Of a stretch of DNA of 7,499 nucleotides, positions 6,364 through 7,499 are shown piece after piece. Below the pieces are notes generated by a model that was given only the letters and a program-made list of their open reading frames with translations, was not told the origin of the DNA and made no database searches. Origin of the DNA: an uncultured Prevotella sp. (GTDB taxonomy: Bacteria > Bacteroidota > Bacteroidia > Bacteroidales > Bacteroidaceae); contig USHW01000069.1 of the NCBI GenBank assembly GCA_900554545.1, positions 1 through 7,499 of the forward strand, in the 5' to 3' direction. A program made the translations under genes and the position numbers. Numbering within the stretch: position 1 is the stretch's first letter; each line of letters begins with the position of its first letter.

Positions 6364-7017
6364 TTACAGATTACCGTCCTCACGACTTTCGTTGTCTCCC
6401 TTGTCCTTGCCCGATGTACGCGCTATAACAGCCTGGCCCGCGCCATAGACAGCCACAATAAGGCCGATGCCGGCAACCCAGCCAGAACCTACACATATAG
6501 CGAAAGCAACTATGCCGAGGCCGATTGAGGCGTTGCGTATGCCCCTGCGCCAAAGCATGCCGCCATCCAGCGTCTCAGAGCGGCGGATTTCGTCAGGTAT
6601 GGGCGTACCTGTCTCCATCGCCTTCTCAACCAACCTGTAACGCGCGTTCTTACGTTTCATCACCATGTAAAGCACCACGGCGATAAGAATGACGGGTGAA
6701 AACACTGTAAGCAGGCACAGCAATACGAAGAACACGGCCACTATCACGCCCCCCACACCGATTGTGGCGAGATAGGCTATGAGAGTAAACGGTTCGTCAA
6801 CATCCTTTATCGACAACTCCCAACGGCTGCCGCCGCCGTTGTCAACCACAGGTTCCGCCGCCGCAGTATCGACGACTGTTGTGTCCGAATACGCCACAAC
6901 GCCTGCCGTATCAGCCGCCTGCGCCGCATCACTTACCTGTCCATAGGCTGACCTCTGTGCATGTACAGGCATGCAGGCCGCCAAAGCCACCATCAATGTC
7001 GCAATCAAACTTTTCAT
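6364..7017 (-). CDS. DUF6249-like membrane protein with signal peptide
   Basis: The 217 residues begin with a signal peptide (about 1-20, M-K-S-L-I-A-T-L..., likely cut after V-H-A20). A low-complexity Ala/Asp/Thr/Val-rich segment (about 24-60) follows and is probably exported. A long hydrophobic region at about 78-120 could hold two helices. It is followed by the basic stretch K121-R-K-N-A-R-Y and E131-K-A-M-E-T-G-T-P-I-P-D-E, which looks like the DUF6249 signature (membrane helix, then 'K.A.E.G.PIP.E'). Two more hydrophobic segments, about 164-180 and 182-199, precede a charged tail. Its function is unknown. The frame is open upstream to 7128, but the ATG at 7017 gives a clean signal peptide and sits downstream of a promoter at 7072-7105. 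It lies upstream of an ECF sigma gene on the same strand and may supply a membrane input to it; this is inference. Confidence 0.85.
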   Translation of the reverse strand: MKSLIATLMVALAACMPVHAQRSAYGQVSDAAQAADTAGVVAYSDTTVVDTAAAEPVVDNGGGSRWELSIKDVDEPFTLIAYLATIGVGGVIVAVFFVLLCLLTVFSPVILIAVVLYMVMKRKNARYRLVEKAMETGTPIPDEIRRSETLDGGMLWRRGIRNASIGLGIVAFAICVGSGWVAGIGLIVAVYGAGQAVIARTSGKDKGDNESREDGNL

Positions 7018-7071
7018 ATCTTTCTGTCTTTTGTTTCTGCACTTTAGACGCAATGAAACGCCCGAAAGTTG

Positions 7072-7105
7072 CAAATATATATAAAAAATCAGCCTTTTTC
7101 TCAAA
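7072..7105 (-). promoter_or_regulatory. Bacteroidetes-type promoter for the DUF6249-like/sigma/DUF5056-like group
   Basis: Read on the minus strand, TTTG (7105-7102) and TATATTTG (7079-7072) fit the -33 TTTG and -7 TAnnTTTG elements of the Bacteroidetes primary sigma factor, with a 22-base AT-rich spacer. This is slightly long but plausible. Transcription would begin near 7066, giving a leader of about 48 bases before the ATG at 7017. The leader ends in an A-rich stretch (ACAGAAAGAT) instead of a Shine-Dalgarno, as is common in this phylum. It is the only good promoter seen for the three minus-strand genes. Confidence 0.7.
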
Positions 7106-7140
7106 AAACTTTCCACTGCCAGCGGCACTTCAGCCGTACT

Positions 7141-7263
7141 TCAACGCAACACGCTGTAAATCAACGCATTGTAAAAGGCCGTCTTTTGCATCGCGATTGA
7201 CGGCCTTTTACAATGCAAAACATGGCATCTTGCAAGACAAAAGACCGCCTTTCGCAATTCAAG
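7141..7263. repeat. Cluster of palindromic and degenerate repeats with a perfect 18-bp stem
   Basis: GCATTGTAAAAGGCCGTC at 7166-7183 is perfectly repeated in inverse at 7199-7216, with a 15-base loop. A third, degenerate direct copy, GACCGCCTTTCGCAATTC, occurs at 7243-7260, and TCAACGCA with a following TGTAAA occurs twice at 7141-7160 and 7161-7175. The units share the form GACSGCCTTT, then YRCAATKC. I recall similar 'AAAAGACGGCCTTTTGCA' units being common in Prevotella spacers, from memory only. The cluster may be a REP/MITE-like family or a terminator for a gene beyond the right edge. It lies about 150 bases upstream of the minus-strand gene group. Confidence 0.65.
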
Positions 7264-7347
7264 TGCGCAGCATGCAATTACAAAACAATGTAATCGACAA
7301 AACACACAAGCGCACATTGATTTCTCAAAAAGTGCAAACAAAACATT

Positions 7348-7376
7348 TACAGACCGTGTTAAAATTACGGTTTGTA
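7348..7376. repeat. Dyad symmetry upstream of the right-edge promoter-like site
   Basis: TACAGACCGT (7348-7357) and ACGGTTTGTA (7367-7376) are inverted copies with one mismatch (a G:T pair in the folded strand) and a 9-base AT-rich spacer. It ends 45 bases before the -7 element at 7422. It could be a regulator's operator or a small hairpin. On the minus strand it is followed by T-rich sequence, so a terminator is also possible. No regulator gene can be linked to it. Confidence 0.4.
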
Positions 7377-7421
7377 CGTTAAATAGTATTTAATCAACAA
7401 GGAGAATAAATGCAAAAATTA

Positions 7422-7429
7422 TAAATTTG
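7422..7429 (+). promoter_or_regulatory. Bacteroidetes-type -7 element facing the right edge
   Basis: TAAATTTG matches TAnnTTTG and is followed by CA. No TTTG is found at the expected -33 position, so this is a half match. Transcription would begin near 7436 and give a leader of about 60 bases before the ATG at 7495. Confidence 0.45.
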
Positions 7430-7494
7430 CATTGCAACAAGCATTATACCTAAAATCCGCAACTATCATCCAATACACGATTAAGGGTAGATTT

Positions 7495-7499
7495 ATGAG
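7495..7499 (+). CDS. Possible start of a gene running off the right edge
   Basis: Only ATGAG is visible. It is proposed as a start codon because it lies about 60 bases after a TAnnTTTG element and after GGGTAGATTT, a purine-containing leader. Nothing can be said about the product, and the ATG may be fortuitous. Confidence 0.2.

Larger units (their letters stand above)
7018..7494. other. Gene-poor spacer with promoters and palindromic repeats
   Basis: I find no credible gene in these 477 bases. The frames open across it on both strands are rich in Cys, Lys, His and Arg, lack any family signature, and arise from the palindromic repeat. From left to right it holds the minus-strand promoter (7072-7105), a palindromic repeat cluster (7141-7263), a 10-bp dyad (7348-7376) and a + strand -7 element (7422-7429). 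Most of the rest is AT-rich sequence without recognisable structure. AAGGAG at 7399-7404 precedes an ATG at 7410, but that frame stops after four codons. Confidence 0.7.

Noticed and set aside
7018..7128. 37-residue N-terminal extension of the DUF6249-like protein
   Set aside because: It would place the signal peptide internally and would cover the -33/-7 promoter at 7072-7105.
7141..7263. CRISPR array
   Set aside because: The repeats are inverted and degenerate, with irregular spacing and no unique spacers of constant length.
6879..7382. 167-codon + strand open frame at the right side
   Set aside because: Part is antisense to the DUF6249-like gene and the rest is translated palindromic repeat; there is no promoter or family signature.
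7410..7424. Four-codon leader peptide (M-Q-K-L) after AAGGAG
   Set aside because: It is too short to support, overlaps the -7 element, and good Shine-Dalgarno-like sequences are not a reliable start signal in this phylum.

Overview
This window looks like the chromosome of a Bacteroidales bacterium, most likely from the Prevotella group. Three observations support this. Promoter-like sites match the Bacteroidetes -7 consensus TAnnTTTG. The OmpA-type lipoprotein has the domain order of PorE of the type IX secretion system. The small membrane proteins beside the ECF sigma factor resemble DUF5056 and DUF6249, which I know from Bacteroidales. Coding DNA is fairly GC-rich with many C/G third positions, while spacers are AT-rich apart from G/C-rich palindromes.

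Layout. The + strand carries an orphan LUD-domain (LutC/YkgG-like) protein (177-812), a complete DNA topoisomerase III, topB (999-3044), and a PorE-like TPR/beta-propeller/OmpA lipoprotein (3175-5247). A perfect 15-bp stem-loop (5270-5304) then separates porE from a convergent minus-strand group. In its own transcription order, that group is a DUF6249-like membrane protein (7017-6364), an ECF sigma-70 factor (6217-5681) and an overlapping DUF5056-like two-helix membrane protein (5694/5688-5359). Its best promoter is at about 7105-7072. The right end (7018-7499) has no full gene. It holds that promoter, a cluster of palindromic repeats, a 10-bp dyad and a promoter-like site that may serve a gene starting at 7495.

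The most unusual structures are two REP/BIME-like paired palindromes on either side of topB (816-988 and 3070-3160). Each has two inverted arms of about 30 bp, every arm can fold by itself, and the right arm stops only 10-15 bases before the start codon of the next gene. The arm before topB also contains a canonical G-quadruplex motif with loops of 1, 2 and 1 bases on the mRNA-sense strand. That motif shares its G tracts with a 7-bp hairpin, so the topB leader could in principle switch between two folds.

The genes do not form one pathway. TopB acts in DNA decatenation, PorE links the type IX secretion machine to peptidoglycan, and the sigma/DUF5056/DUF6249 group looks like an envelope-signalling regulatory unit. 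I see no CRISPR array, tRNA, rRNA, transposase or phage gene, and no clear new multi-gene system. The candidate novelty is in the non-coding palindromes.
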